Assembly (NCBI GenBank): GCA_963682055.1
Contig: OY821742.1
Span: 11,749,752 to 11,813,751 of the forward strand
Direction: 5' to 3'
Origin: Primula veris
Taxonomy: Eukaryota > Streptophyta > Magnoliopsida > Ericales > Primulaceae
DNA: 64,000 nt
The position numbers and the translations under genes are program-made. Of this stretch, positions 1-16,900 are shown in pieces (positions within the stretch are counted from its first letter, which is position 1; every line of letters begins with the position of its first letter). The notes below the pieces were generated by a model. That model was not told the DNA's origin, searched no databases, and saw only the letters and a program-made list of their open reading frames with translations.

Positions 1-89
1 GTAATTAAATGTTACCAAGTCAAAGACATGTAATTTAAAAAGAAGGAACATGTTTGATCTTAGCTATATAATTATAAGGTCAACTTCAC

Positions 90-244
90 TTGAAATTAAG
101 CTTTATTGTCAACATGCAAATCCATGTCATTCACGTTGAAATTAAGCTTTATTGTCAACATGCAAATCCATGCATGCATGTAATACTCGTCTAATTAATT
201 AATTCATTTCCTTTGCTACTTGAAATTAAGCTTTATTGTCAACA
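90..244. repeat. Three direct copies of a 25-bp motif
   Basis: A 25-bp block beginning TTGAAATTAAGC and ending GTCAACA occurs at 90-114, 136-160 and 220-244 in the same orientation. The first two copies also share the next 12 bases. The segment just before the third copy (TTTGCTACTTG) resembles part of the 242-bp unit repeated in the peroxidase intron near 3500. No gene is seen here; this is a local duplication of unknown role. Confidence 0.85.
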
Positions 245-1349
245 GTTGCAATGACGAGAAGTAAACTTTTAAATAAAAAAATCTTGGAGAATACATGTAG
301 ATTTCTCTAGTTTCTGTATTTATGCCATTTCATTTTGTATAACTTCTAGGTACCGATTTGTTATGTAAATGCATTAGATGAAAAATTAGTAAACCATCGT
401 CACTAGTGCTAGAAATATATAAAACGATATATTATATATTAATTAGGTAAGTAAAATTTAGAACTGACAAGAATGGTCCAATCTAACTGTTGATTTTAAC
501 TCCTCAACAAATGGTTCAAATTCGATACACACCAACAATGGGAAATCCGAATAGAATATTAATAGACAAACAGTAGATAACATTATTTAGATCTGACTTT
601 TCTTGATAAATCTATCACAACCATTGTTAGTAACAATCGAACAAGTATTCTGGTTTCGATCCTATTACTCAAATATTTTAGCACTTGTGATAATGTTCAT
701 ATGTATTCTAATACTCATCCTCTATGCACACGTCTCGATTAACATGTCCTTAATTAGTAACTTAAATAGCCGCACTATTGTTATCCGTAATATTCATATC
801 AACTACATAATTATAATCATATCATTTACGTACAAACAAGTCTCTCACATAGACACACTCCATCCAATTCTATCAATTGTACAAGAACGACAATATCTAT
901 CAAACTGAAAAAGTTGAACTTTCATAAAGCTAGAGAACATAAGAGAGAACTTTTCCACATTAGTCTTGTGAATCTAGTATGCAAATATTGTACTCCATTG
1001 TAACATGTTTATACTTGACATCTTTGGGGAACCATCAGAAATAGCTTTCCATGACAAATTTTATTTTATTTCATATGCTCGTAAAGCACAACATTCAAAC
1101 TAAATGTTCAAATTAAGATATCTTAATTTTAGTCTTAAGCCTTTTAAAATGTGAACTTAGAAGCCATTTGCTTGTTATATCTCGTTTCCCTTATTTTTTC
1201 CTTTGGGATGGTTTTGATATATATAGAATGCTTGCTTTCTTGCAGCTTATAAGTTTTAATCATTTTGGTCGGTCAGCAAGACAGCAAGGTTAGGACTGAA
1301 TCACTGAAATATTATTTATCTTGAAAACAGCTTCTTTGATTAAAGTTGC
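245..1349. other. Intergenic, no gene seen
   Basis: AT-rich DNA upstream of the first transposable element. A 101-codon open frame at 603-908 has biased, hydrophobic low-complexity composition and no recognisable domain, so it is not called. No RNA gene or clear repeat was recognised. Confidence 0.6.
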
Positions 1350-1357
1350 ATTGTGTA

Positions 1358-2580
1358 TAGGGGTGTCAAAAAGACCCGAAAACCGCACCGTAAATATTCA
1401 AAAACTGCAAGAACTGATCCGTCGTGGAGCCGTTTTTGGGTCTACCCATTACAAAAAAAAATTAAAATAGCAACAATTTACTTTTTAAAAACTGATGATA
1501 AAGTGAGTGTCGCTAAATTTTAGCAACAGTTTAGCTGCTAAACTGTTGCTGAAATTTAGCGACACTCATTTTACCATCAGTTTAGCAACAGACGCTCTGA
1601 TGGTAACCTGACATTTTTTTTAGTGACCCAACCCGACCCCGCTGATTCTTGGGGCGGGTATGGTTCTCAACTCTATATTGTGGACCCGACCCGTAGATCC
1701 GACTCACGGAACCGACCCGCATACCTGAATTATATAACCGCAATATATACCCATATTTTAAAAATATATATGCATATTATGTATGTGCAACGAAAATTGG
1801 ATAAATGTACGAGAAAAAAAACAAAAAAAGAACTCATACAACGGCGAGTGAAAGAAGATGAAATGTTTTTTAATATGTGCGAAAACATTGTTGAAGATTT
1901 AACATTGAACAATTAGTTTTTATGATGTTTTTATACTTGTTTTATTTTTTATTAGTTGACACTCCTTTACGTTTTTTTATGTTCCCCATATTTTTATATC
2001 TTTATCATTAATAATATAAAAATTAATATAGGTTTTTCCCACCATTTAATAATAAAAATAGTTGTCAGTGTTTGTTGTGATTTTAAGTTTTACGATTTAT
2101 TTTTAATTTAGTATATCTTTATTAATAATTTAGGTAAATCATTAACAATAAAATGGGTAATTAAGAAAATAAAAAATAAAACCATTAGTTTGTAATGTTT
2201 ACGTGATTCATTAATCCACCAAACACATTATTGAAACAAAAAAATTGATAGTACCGCATTATTTTGTTTATTTTTAACAAGTTAAGAAATATCTTGTAAA
2301 AATATATTAATTATCAATATGTAAAAATATCGTTTAGAAAATAATATCTAGAAAGGTAGAATAAATTTTACGAATTTTGGGTATTTTGGGTAAATACCCG
2401 CACCGACAACCGCTATATGCATTACAAATACGGGTATGGATCGGGTAAAATAAGTAAAAAAAAAAAGGTTAAATAAATCCGATCCGACCCGATCTGATCT
2501 GTAGATGATAAGAGAACTTCTAAAATTGTTATCTGAATAAAAAAAAACGTTAAATCGGATCGGTTAAAATTGAAAACATG
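1358..2580. mobile_element. Degenerate non-autonomous hAT-like transposon
   Basis: The left end reads TAGGGGTGTCAAAA, a common plant hAT terminus. It is followed by subterminal blocks rich in GACCCG/ACCCG, and the right end (2386-2580) carries CGGGT/CCGACCCG blocks. The 8-bp sequence ATTGTGTA lies directly outside both ends (1350-1357 and 2581-2588), as expected for a hAT target-site duplication. The right terminal inverted repeat is badly eroded (TTGAAAACATG). No transposase is visible. A CACTA-type MITE is nested inside at 1447-1625. Confidence 0.6.
1447..1625. mobile_element. CACTA-type snapback MITE nested in the hAT element
   Basis: The ends are CATTACAAAAAAAAATT on the left and TTTTTTTTAGTG on the right, a degenerate CACTACAAAA terminus. 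They are flanked by a 3-bp direct repeat ACC (1444-1446 and 1626-1628), the size typical of CACTA elements. The centre (about 1488-1583) is a near-perfect hairpin with arms of about 47 bp meeting near TTTAGC/TGCTAAA. Removing the element and one ACC rejoins a continuous GGGTCTACCCAACCCG subterminal block of the host hAT element. Confidence 0.75.
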
Positions 2581-2905
2581 ATTGTGTATGTGAACGTAAC
2601 TTGGACAAAAGTCATAGGGATACTTATCTTGCAAGGTGTTTTCAACTCCATATTGACACCAAATTAGAGGAGCAAGTCAATACCTAGATGGGTCCCAGTA
2701 ATTTTGGAAGTTCCTAATTGGGTCCCTTTTTTTGTATGTTTTGTAGCTATAAGTATATAATCCCCGTATATCCAATCATCACCAATTTAGTAAACCCTCC
2801 AATAATAACACCGCGTTTTGAGTTGAAAACTTTGAATTATGTACACATTATTACCTTCTCCCTTTCCCACTTTCCTTCCTCTAAACTTTCATGCAAAAAC
2901 CATCC

Positions 2906-2913
2906 TATAAATA
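2906..2913 (+). promoter_or_regulatory. Probable TATA box of the peroxidase gene
   Basis: TATAAATA lies about 90 bp before the peroxidase ATG at 3004, a usual distance for a short plant 5' leader. No other core element was assigned. Confidence 0.5.
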
Positions 2914-3003
2914 AAATTCTCATGCAAAGTTAGCCTCACATCTTTCTACTAAATTATATCATTGTACCTTAACCTCATTTCAGTCCTTACACAGCTTATC
3001 ACT

Positions 3004-7333
<4,330 letters not shown>

Positions 7334-7652
7334 TAAGGGTTGATTATAATGGGAGACAAATGTGTGCATTTGTGATTCGTTATTTATGTCAGTTAAGTGA
7401 CAATAAATTCTTTTTTGTGAGGATTATTTGGTCAGTGGGTGTAATAATTTTTATAGTTTTCGGTATATGTTTCGAGTCTATTTGAATGGCTATTGCAGTG
7501 TAATATTGCAATAATCCTTCTATTGTATCAAATATGAACGCATATTTTGGAGCTGGATATAAATTGTTATAATGGTTCTCATCGCTAGCTTCTATAGTTT
7601 AGTTTTATAGACCAAAAATTTCCCTATGTGGTTTCTCTTCCCCATCTAAGCA
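7334..7652 (+). other. Peroxidase 3' UTR and downstream spacer
   Basis: AT-rich sequence after the peroxidase stop, with AATAAATTC-like poly(A) signal candidates near 7404. No other gene is seen before the copia insertion at 7658. Confidence 0.5.
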
Positions 7653-7657
7653 CTTTA

Positions 7658-7906
7658 GGTTGAAATTCTTAACTTATTTGTTTTTAAATGTTCAGTTTTT
7701 AATTTTTTAAGTTATAAATATTTGAGTTGCAATGTAATTAAAAATAAACATATCTTATGTATTTTTATTTTTCTTCCTATTATTATAAATGTGTTAATTC
7801 TTCTTTTGTAAACTTGGAGAGATTATAATAAAAAGTTTGTTCCCCATTATATTTTTGTGAGTTTCCTTGAGTTAGCTTTTTCCGGCACTATTTTTTTTTT
7901 CTAACA
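7658..7906 (+). repeat. 5' LTR of copia A
   Basis: It begins at an eroded TG (now GG) in GGTTGAAATTC and ends with CTAACA. It aligns along its length with 22967-23228. A degenerate primer-binding site TGGCACAAGAGC follows at 7908-7919 and resembles the initiator-Met tRNA site TGGTATCAGAGC at 9 of 12 positions. Confidence 0.85.
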
Positions 7907-7932
7907 GTGGCACAAGAGCTAACGGTCCAAAA

Positions 7933-9988
7933 ATGGCCGGTGGAATGACCCATTTTATCCTTATGCTTAAAAAAGATTTCTACGATAATTGGAGCATAAG
8001 AATGAAATTGCTTCTCGGTTACCGAAATGTGTGGAAAATCTTTGAGACCGGGTATAATGAACTCGAAGAAGACGCTGACGTAACTCAGGCTCAAATGAAG
8101 GATTTAAAGAAGAAGGATCGAAAGTCTCTTAACATTATCCATCAAACCTTTGGATGAAACTATGTTCGAAAAGGTGGCGTGTGCAACTACGAGCAAAAAA
8201 GTTTGTGATATTTTGAAAAATTCGTTCAAACGAGTTGACAAGTTAAAAAAGATTCAACTCCAAACCTTAAGTGGTGATTTTGAGCCTTTATGTATGAAAG
8301 TCTCCGAATCGGTTGACGACTATTTTTCACGAGTTCAAAACGTCGTCAATCAAATGAAAAGATGTGGAGAAAAATTGAACGACACCCGTGTTGACGAATT
8401 TTTTTTACGTTCTTTAGATTCCAAATATGATTATATTGTTGTGGCTATCGAGAAATCTAAATACGTAGAATCTATGATGGTGGATCAACTCTTGGGCTCG
8501 CTCCAAGCTCATGAAGAAAAACTCAACAAAAGAGTTGTGAAAGAGAAGCCGCTTGAGCAAACTCTTCAAACGAAATTTAACATGAACGAGAAAAGTTTTG
8601 GCAACTCGAAAAACCAACGAGAAAGAGGTCGAGGTCAAAATTATGCCCATGGTGTTTGCAACTCTTTCGAAAAAAAAGATAAGAGACAAAACTCTTATCC
8701 GACGAGATACCGTGGAAGAGCAGGAAATTATAATGGAAAACCGAGGTATGATAAGTCCCAAATAATATGTTATAATTGTAAAAAAATTGGGCATTACGCT
8801 TCCGAGTGTAGATTGAGTAATAATAAATCTAAGAAAAGTGCAAATTTTGCTAGAGAAAATAAAGAATGTACTACACTTTTATTTGCGTATAATGAAAATA
8901 AAAGCGGAAAAAATACTACGTGGTATTTAGATATGGGGGCTAGCAACCATATGTGTGGTAATAAAAATATGTTTAGCGAAATTGATGAAACGAAAAATGG
9001 TGATATTTATTTTGGTGATGAATCTAAAATTCCGGTGAAAGTGAGGGAAAAAGTTTTAATTTAATTGAAAATTAGAGAAAATGATTTTATTTCGAACGTT
9101 TATTATGTGACAAATATGAAGTCTAATATTTTGAGTGTGGGATAACTTTTGGAAAAAGGGCTATGATATTCATTCGAAAAATTATAATATTTTATTAAGT
9201 GATAAAAATGGGAATTTGGTTGCAAAAGTCCCGATGTCGAAAAATGGAATGTTTTCTTTGGATATTCAAAATGGTGGGGCTAAATGTTTGAAAGCGTGTT
9301 TTAAAGAAAAATCGTGGATTTGAGATTTGGGCAACTTAATTTTGGTGGCTTGAGTAAAAATATGATGAAAGATTTACCTCATATTGATAATGTTGATGAA
9401 ATTTGTGAGGCATGTTTGTTTGGAAAACAACCAAGGAAAAGTTTTCCGAAACAAGCGACTACAAGAGCTAAAAAACCGTTGAAACTTCTTCATACGGATA
9501 TTTGTGGTCCTATTAAACCAAGTTCTCTTGGAAAAATCAATTATTTTGCTCTTTTTATTGATGATTTTAGTCGAAAGACTTGGTTTTATTTTTTGAAACG
9601 AAAATCCGATGTTTTTGATGCTTTCAAAAAATTTAAAGCTCTTGTTGAAAATGAAAGTGGTCACAAAATAAATTCTATGAGATCAGATCGAGGGGGAGAA
9701 TTTCTCTCAAATGATTTTGAAAAATATTACGAAGAAAATGAAATTTTTCGTCATTTGACGGTTTCTTATACCCCACAACAAATTCAGGTTATTGAAAGAA
9801 AAAACCGACGTCTTTTAAATATAACTCCTAGCATGCTTAAAAGTAAAAATGTTCCAAAAGAGTTTTGGGCCGAGGCCGTGGATAGTGCGGTTTATTTATC
9901 GAACAGTTCTCCATCCCGAAGGGTTTGGGGGTAAAACTCCCGATGAAGCATGGAGCAAAAGAAAACCGGTTATCTCTCACTTACAAGT
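7933..9988 (+). pseudogene. Decayed gag-protease-integrase of copia A
   Basis: The remnant is split among frames at 7933-8157, 8150-9064, 9135-9323 and 9314-9988. Gag is recognisable by a UBN2-type region and a CCHC zinc knuckle (CYNCKKIGHYASEC, near 8768). The protease signature reads WYLDMGASNHMCG, with M in the middle of the catalytic D-S/T-G triplet, so the enzyme is dead. Integrase follows: LLHTDICGP, then RSDRGGEF, then a degraded PQQ...ERKNR block, which are the DDE-core motifs. The frame is cut at 9988 by the LTR of element B, just after the GKTPDEAW-like part of the integrase C-terminal region. Confidence 0.9.
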
Positions 9989-11259
9989 TGAAATTCCTAT
10001 CCGTTGTTCTAGATGCAGTTTTGCAGTAAGGTTCCAAGTGGGGTTGGAACTGCAGTTGGAACCAAGTGTATAAGGTTCCAAGTGAGGTTGGAACTGCAGT
10101 TGGAACCAAGTGTATTAATGGACAGAACTGTTTTAAAATTAAATGTACTTGGAAATAATTCACACGCACATTTAACAACGGAGTTCACCTAACTAGGCTA
10201 CGTCTCCGGGGCACTTACCCAGATTATGATATTATAAAAAGCTTACAATATATGACTCAAGTCTTAATGAAAAACTTAGACTCCCTCTATGTTTTTCTGC
10301 CTATCACTATATTGCTCCTACTCTATAACTATCACTTATAAATCAATGGCATCCCACCATTGTTTTCTTTTTAAAGCTCACGTGTATTCTCTCTAGAAAA
10401 TAAGTTCTTTATAATTTAGAACACACACTTTTACAAGCTTAAGTTACTAAGTATATAAACAAGTAAAAACAATCTTCTATCTTCAATATCTTTTGATTGC
10501 TTTTGACTTGGTTGATTAGCTTCAATCTCTCCAAGTATCACGAGATTCTTCAGCATGGATTGACTCTAATCATCTTTGATTAATACCTGTTTAGTAACAC
10601 ACTTGAAAGTAGGAGTTAATCTTTTCCTTTGAAAGGAAACATATAAAGATATGATCTCTTAAAGATAATATCTTTTCATAAACATATGAAACATTTAACT
10701 CCACATATCAATCAATCTTTATACATATCTTTACTGAATATTATAAGAATCAAAAGATTGAAACAAGTGATAAGGACAAGCATAAGAATAGAGATATATA
10801 TTAAAAGGAAACATAACCTTATAAACTAATCTCTTTATATTTTTTATAAAACATCTTTCCTTAACACATTAATATTCTCAATAAACACATATACACGTTT
10901 AAGACCTTATGAGAATATATCCTACATACTTTAAAACAAATGATTAACATTAAACAAGTAGTAATGTAGAATAATGAAACAAGACAGAATTCTGTTTTAA
11001 CAGCAGGTTGAACTGTGGTTGCAACTGAGGTTGCAACTGAGGTTGCAACTGGTACTTGAAACCTGTCACCACAGGTTGTAACTAAGGTTGCAACCAGTAC
11101 TTGAAACCTAATACTACTAACTTAGTAGGTTGTAACTGAGGTTGCAACTGGTACTTGGAACCTGTCAATCCTGTCTTAGTTCTTAATAACAGTTAGGATT
11201 TATTTAGTAAAAACCAATAGACAATAAACAATATTTAGACCAGAAATCTGGTCCTAACA
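9989..11259 (-). repeat. 3' LTR of element B
   Basis: 1271 bp, starting (on -) TGTTAGGACC and ending AATTTCA. It is the left copy, almost identical to 18964-20234. It contains GTTGCAAC-type arrays at about 10028-10105 and 11005-11165. The purine-rich tract GACAAAGGGGGAGAT lies just outside at about 11260-11274, where plus-strand synthesis would start. Confidence 0.93.
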
Positions 11260-11656
11260 ATCTCCCCCTTTGTCATTGGTTTTGACAAATCAATAAAGTT
11301 TATAAAACATCCCAACCACCTGCAAATTCAATATCAGTAAGCTCCCCCTGTATTTTAGAATTGCAGACAAATTATATAAGCACAATGTATGTGCACATAG
11401 TAAGTTTTCAGACCTGTTTCAAGTTTAAAGACATTTCTACTTCAACAAGATATCAAGATACTTTCAGAAGGAAACTGCAGAATTATTAAAGCCACACAGA
11501 TTAAAGCCAAACAGGCTAAAATTGTCTTGATACAGCATAATTGAAAAACAGAATTGAAAAACAGAATAAAACAGAATAAAGTTTCGAAAACATCAAAATG
11601 AAACTGAACAGCAAAACATAAACTTCACTCCCCCTATTTGTCAGCAACCATTGGAA

Positions 11657-12946
11657 TTAGTCACTTGGAATATCACACTGTGGGGGTCTTTCTCTTAGAG
11701 GATTCTGCCTGACTACTTCTTCATCTTCTGCATTGTCATCCTCACTGCTGATTGAAACACCATCACTATCATCATCATCCTCACTCTCAATAATATCCAC
11801 CAGCAGCTTATTGATTTGATAATCATCAGCATCCAATTCAGCTCTCCTTTCTTGATTATAAGCCAGCTTCTGGAGTAAGTACCACTTTACTCCTTTCTTC
11901 TTTGCAGAAGGAGCAGGTGAAGGTTCTTCTTCTTTTTCTTTCCCTTTGTCCCCAGAAATGTCATTGACATGTCCTTCTTTCAGTAGTTTGGCAGAAATAT
12001 AAAGAGCAGAGGGACAATCTGTGATTGGTTCATTAGTGATACTAATGGGAGAATCTCTATTCATAGAAGCAACTTGACCCAGAATTATACTAGAAATTAG
12101 GCAGGGGAATGGAAGCAGAATGGATGATGAATTATCATCACTGAAATCCCTTATAAGGTTAAAGATATGATGGCCAAAGTTTATGGGTAGAGAAGACATA
12201 ATCTTATACAGAAAGATGGCCATATCTTTGTTAACTCTAGAGGGTTGTTTGGTAGGAGTCCAGTTGAACCTAGCAATTTTGTGCAAGACAGCAGCACAAA
12301 GTGTGAGAGAGGATGTTTTGATGGAAGTACCATCAAAGCTAGTGTTCTTTCCAGTTAGAACCAGAGCAATAACTTCCATATCATATTCAGCATTGTCCAC
12401 AGAAGAGTTGGGTGTATTCAAACAGTTATTGATCAACTCAGGTGTAAAGTCTAAAGTTATTCCCCTCAGAAAGACTCTTCCAAACATAGGATTACTTTTA
12501 TCAAATACACCACTAGTTAAGTTGGCATAAAATTCTTTAACAACAGCAGGATAGTAGGAATGAGCATAAGAAATAGTGTCTCCTAATCCAACAGCAGAGA
12601 GCATTTTTTCAACATACACTTGTATGTGTGGATAACTAACCAAATTGAGCCTTCTTTCACAATGTATTTCTTTACTAGAGTAAGCCCTAAATCTCCTATA
12701 AGATTTTCTACTCCAGAATCTAGGATCAACTTCATTAAACCTAGGAACAAACTCAAACTTATCTTTTAGAGACTCATTCTCAGGATTTCTCCTAGCACGT
12801 TTTTTAGTCCTATGTTTCTTAGAAGAAGAGGACTCATTTACCTTTGCCTTAGAGCTAGGACTGGTTGGAGTTTTGTTCATGAAGTCCCTTAGAGTGCAAT
12901 CATCATCAATGTTCAGGTTGGGGTTTTTAGAAGGGTTTGATGACAT
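11657..12946 (-). CDS. Env-like / putative plant transposon protein of element B
   Basis: 429 aa, downstream of pol and upstream of the 3' LTR, the position of the env-like ORF in SIRE-type copia elements. The centre (about residues 60-300) carries a VVKEFYANL...FGRVFLRGITLDFTPELIN block, which I recognise as the putative plant transposon protein domain (Pfam family Transposase_32-like; recalled, not searched). The N-terminus is basic (KKHRTKKRARR, a possible nuclear signal) and the C-terminus is very acidic (EDDDDSD, EDDNAEDEE). I see no signal peptide or convincing membrane span, so a true envelope function is not supported. The start is the first ATG (12946). A truncated second copy lies at 20632-21384. 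Confidence 0.8.
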   Translation of the reverse strand: MSSNPSKNPNLNIDDDCTLRDFMNKTPTSPSSKAKVNESSSSKKHRTKKRARRNPENESLKDKFEFVPRFNEVDPRFWSRKSYRRFRAYSSKEIHCERRLNLVSYPHIQVYVEKMLSAVGLGDTISYAHSYYPAVVKEFYANLTSGVFDKSNPMFGRVFLRGITLDFTPELINNCLNTPNSSVDNAEYDMEVIALVLTGKNTSFDGTSIKTSSLTLCAAVLHKIARFNWTPTKQPSRVNKDMAIFLYKIMSSLPINFGHHIFNLIRDFSDDNSSSILLPFPCLISSIILGQVASMNRDSPISITNEPITDCPSALYISAKLLKEGHVNDISGDKGKEKEEEPSPAPSAKKKGVKWYLLQKLAYNQERRAELDADDYQINKLLVDIIESEDDDDSDGVSISSEDDNAEDEEVVRQNPLRERPPQCDIPSD

Positions 12947-13559
12947 GGTTGCAACTGGGGTTAGAACCTTACTTAGAACCTTGCAGTGGGTTTCTACAGC
13001 AGACCTAGGGTTTTACAGAGATGAGAGAGAGAGAGTTATTCTGTAAAAAGTAATTGATTTTGGATAGTAAAAGAAGTATGTATAAATAGCAATAAGGACC
13101 ATATCTTTTTGAAATTGGAAATAGATACATGCAAATCAATTAAGAGCATATTTTGGCTTAAAAATAGGAAGTATTTTATCAACAGATTTTAAAAGAAAAT
13201 CATACTAAGATTACGCAAGAAACAGTTGGCAATAAGATAAATTCAGCCAATTAAACAGATAAACATTCCTTTTTCAAAAACAGATTCATCCAAAATTTGA
13301 AAAATCAAACATTGAAGCTTTAAGGAAATTTGACTTGATTCAAGATAAAGAACACTTAAACAGATATCTAACTTTTAGGATAACAAAAGAAACCTAGCAA
13401 TTTACTCACGAAAATATGTTTATCAAAGAATAACTCTAATAAAGATTAAATTTTAGGAGCTTAAATTGAGCAAATCCGTTTTTATTTCTACACAAAAACT
13501 AGTTTGATGACCTCAGCAAGGAAAGAGTATAAGTGATGTCAAAATTTTACAAGACTTTG

Positions 13560-13755
13560 TCTTGACAGCTATAACATAGACTGAGGTTTCAACTGATGTT
13601 TCAACTGAGCTTGCAACCAGTATTTTTAACACGAGGTTTCAACTGATGTTGCAACTGAACTTCCAACCAACTATAGAGAGTGTGAGGTTTCAACTGATGT
13701 TGCAACTGAACTTGCAACCATCATATAAAATTGCACTTTGTGCTTGCAACTCTAT
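13560..13755. repeat. GTTGCAAC-type array between pol and env-like ORF
   Basis: A run of 8-bp cores of the form GTT(G/T/C)CAAC (for example GTTTCAACTGATGTTGCAAC) at roughly 12-bp or longer steps, in three clusters separated by short spacers. Related clusters occur in the LTRs, before the env-like ATG (12945-12960), and inside the pol frame (15640-15720, 17290-17395, 17764-17790). Confidence 0.85.
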
Positions 13756-13918
13756 TACCAGAGAGGTTTTTTAAGGACAAGTTACCTCACATCTGTTTTT
13801 TGAGACACCAAAAAAGCGGCTTTTTCAAGACAAAAACATCATAGCTCAAAATAAGACTTTAACCTTAGAAATAAAACTTATTAAAGGTACTCAATACAGA
13901 CATATTTAGCAAAAGTAT

Positions 13919-16900
13919 TCAATTAGATTGATAATGACATACCCCTATGTCACTTCTTAATGATTCAAACTTGTTTGTATCAAGGGGCTTTGTGAAAATA
14001 TCTGCTAGTTGTCTTTCAGTTGAAACATGTTCTAAAATTAAGCTCTTTTCTTCAACTAGTTCTCTAATAAAATGATGCCTTAGATCAATATGTTTGGTTC
14101 TGGAATGTTGAACTGGATTTTTGGCTAAATCTATAGCACTTTTGTTATCACAAAACAGAGTTAATATCTCTTGTTTAACATTATAATCAGTTAACATTTG
14201 TTTCATCCAAATTAGTTGAGTGCATCCACTTCCAGCTGCAACATATTCTGCCTCAGCAGTAGATAAAGATATGCAATTTTGCTTTTTACTGAACCAAGAA
14301 ACAAGATTATTTCCAAAATAAAAACAACCACCAGAAGTACTCTTTCTATCATCTATGTTTCCTGCCCAATCTGCATCACAGTAGCCACTAAGAAAATGGT
14401 TTGTATCTTTAGAATACCATAGGCCTAGATGAGGTGTTCCTTTTACATACCTTAGAATTCTTTTGACAGCTAGAAGATGAGGTTCTAAAGGATTTGCTTG
14501 ATATCTGGCACAAACTCCTACACTTAAGCAAAGGTCTGGTCTACTAGCAGTTAAATACAGCAAACTTCCAATCATGGATCTATAAAGACTGGGACAAACA
14601 CTTTTTCCTTTATCATTTTTAGACAGTTTAAGGGTAGTACTCATAGGAGTTCTCTTTTCTTTACTCTCACTTAGACCAAACTTCTTAACAAGATTGTCTG
14701 CATACTTGCTTTGACATAGAAAAATCCCTTTCTCATTCTGTTTAACTTGCAATCCTAGAAAGTAAGTCAATTCACCTCCACCACTCATTTCAAATTCATT
14801 TTTCATATCAGAAATGAATTCTTCAATCCTCTTATTAGAAGATGAGCCAAACACAATGTCATCAACATATATTTGAGCAACAATTATATCCTTTGTAGTT
14901 TTCTTTGTAAACAGAGTTTTATCAACTCCCCCTCTTTTAAAACCTTTTTCAAGTAAAAACTTGGTCAATCTATCATACCAAGCTCTAGGGGCTTGCTTAA
15001 GACCATACAAGGCCTTTTTCAGCAAATAAACATGTTCAGGAAAGTTAGGATCTTCAAATCCCTTAGGTTGACAGACATAAACCTCTTCATTAATCACACC
15101 ATTAAGAAAAGCACTCTTTATGTCAAGTTGAAACAGTTTAAAATCATACAGACATGCAAGAGATAGTAGCATTCTAATGGATTCAATTCTAGCTACAGGA
15201 GCAAAGGTTTCATCAAAGTCAATTCCCTCAATTTGTGTATAACCCTGAGCTACCAACCTAGCTTTATTCCTGATAATCACTCCATCCTCATCACTTTTAT
15301 TTCTAAAAATCCATTTAGTCCCTATAACATTTTTATTAGAAGGTCTGGGTACTAAAGTCCATACATCATTTCTCTCAAATTGGGCCAATTCATCCTGCAT
15401 AGCTAAAATCCATTCACTATCTTCTAGAGCTTCTTTTATATTCTTAGGTTCTAACTGAGAGATATAACAAGCAAAGTGAACAACATTATTTCTTTTACCT
15501 CTGGTTTTCATACCTGATGTAACTTCTCTTATGACATTGTCAAGAGAATGATTTTTCTGAGTCCTTACATAGCGAGGCCTGCTAGTTGACTGAGCATGAG
15601 AACTTTCTTATTCTTCTTCAGATTCAGCAGCATTCTGGGTTTCAACTGTGGTTCCAACCTCAGTTCCAACCTCAGTTGTAACCTCAGTTGCAACTGGACT
15701 TCCAACCACTCTGGAACTTCCAGTTTGTTGAGTTTCTTCTTTCTCTTTTTCTGTAGTCTCAGCCTGTTCATCATCACCTGTAATCTCATCAATAGTTTTT
15801 AGGTCATCAAATAACACATTATAAGATTCCATAACACAGTTTGTTCTTTGATTGAAGACTCTAAATGCTCTACTATTCTGAGCATAACCAAGAAAAATCC
15901 CTTTATCACTTTTAGAGTCAAATTTACCAAGATGCTCTCTATCTCTGAGAATGTAACAAATACATCCAAAAACTTGAAAATACTTTACATTGAGTTTTCT
16001 ACCTTTCCATATTTCATAAGCTGTCATGGAAGTACCTTTAGTAATATAAACTCTATTAACTATATGACAGGCAGTATTAACAGCTTCAGCCCAAAATCTA
16101 TTGGCAAGTTTCTTAGAGTTAAGCATTACTCTAGCCATTTCCTGAATGGTTCTATTTTTCCTTTCAACTATGCCATTTTGCTGTGGAGTCTTAGGAGCAG
16201 AGAACTCATGACATATTCCTAAGGAGTTGCAGAATTCTTTAAACCTGATATTTTCAAATTCAGTTCCATGATCACTTCTAATCCTAGCAATATTACCACT
16301 AGTGGAACCTTTTTCAAGTTGCAGTTTTAAGCACAAAGTTTTGAATAGTTCAAAAGTTTCAGACTTATCCTTTAAGAACACTACCCAAGAGTATCTAGAG
16401 AAATCATCTACAACTACTAGAATGTACTTCTTACCACCTATACTGGCAGTTTGCATAGGACCCATCAAGTCAATGTGAAGAAGTTCTAAGACTCTCTTAG
16501 TGTAGATTAGACTAGTACTTTTGTGAATACTTTTGGTTTGTTTGCCTATAGCACAATCACCACAGACACTTTGAGTTTTAGCACTAAGTTTAGGAATTCC
16601 TCTTATCAATTCTTTTTTAACAATCTTATCTAAAGTTTTGTAATTCACATGCCCAAGCCTTTTATGCCAAATATCTACATTATTAGTAATGGCTTGATTA
16701 CACCTACTTTGAGGCAATTCTTTTTCAGCTTTTTCAAACACATAGCAACTGTTGGTTGATCTAACTCCAGTCATGATTAAATCATTGTTAAGATTAGTAA
16801 TTAGACACCTTTCTTTGTCAAATTTAACAGTCATTTCATTATCGCAGAGTTGACTGATACTAATAAGATTAGCTTTTAGACCATCTACAAGAAAAACATC

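Noticed and set aside
603..908. 101-codon open frame
   Set aside because: Hydrophobic low-complexity translation of AT-rich DNA, no domain, no gene context.
1623..1916. 97-codon frame inside the hAT-like element
   Set aside because: Starts in the transposon subterminal repeat and shows no transposase motif.
2962..3003. Upstream non-ATG start for the peroxidase
   Set aside because: It is a TTG; the signal peptide begins cleanly at the ATG at 3004.
12183..12530. 115-codon frame opposite the env-like ORF
   Set aside because: Antisense shadow of the retrotransposon ORF; the same frame recurs truncated at 21158-21442.
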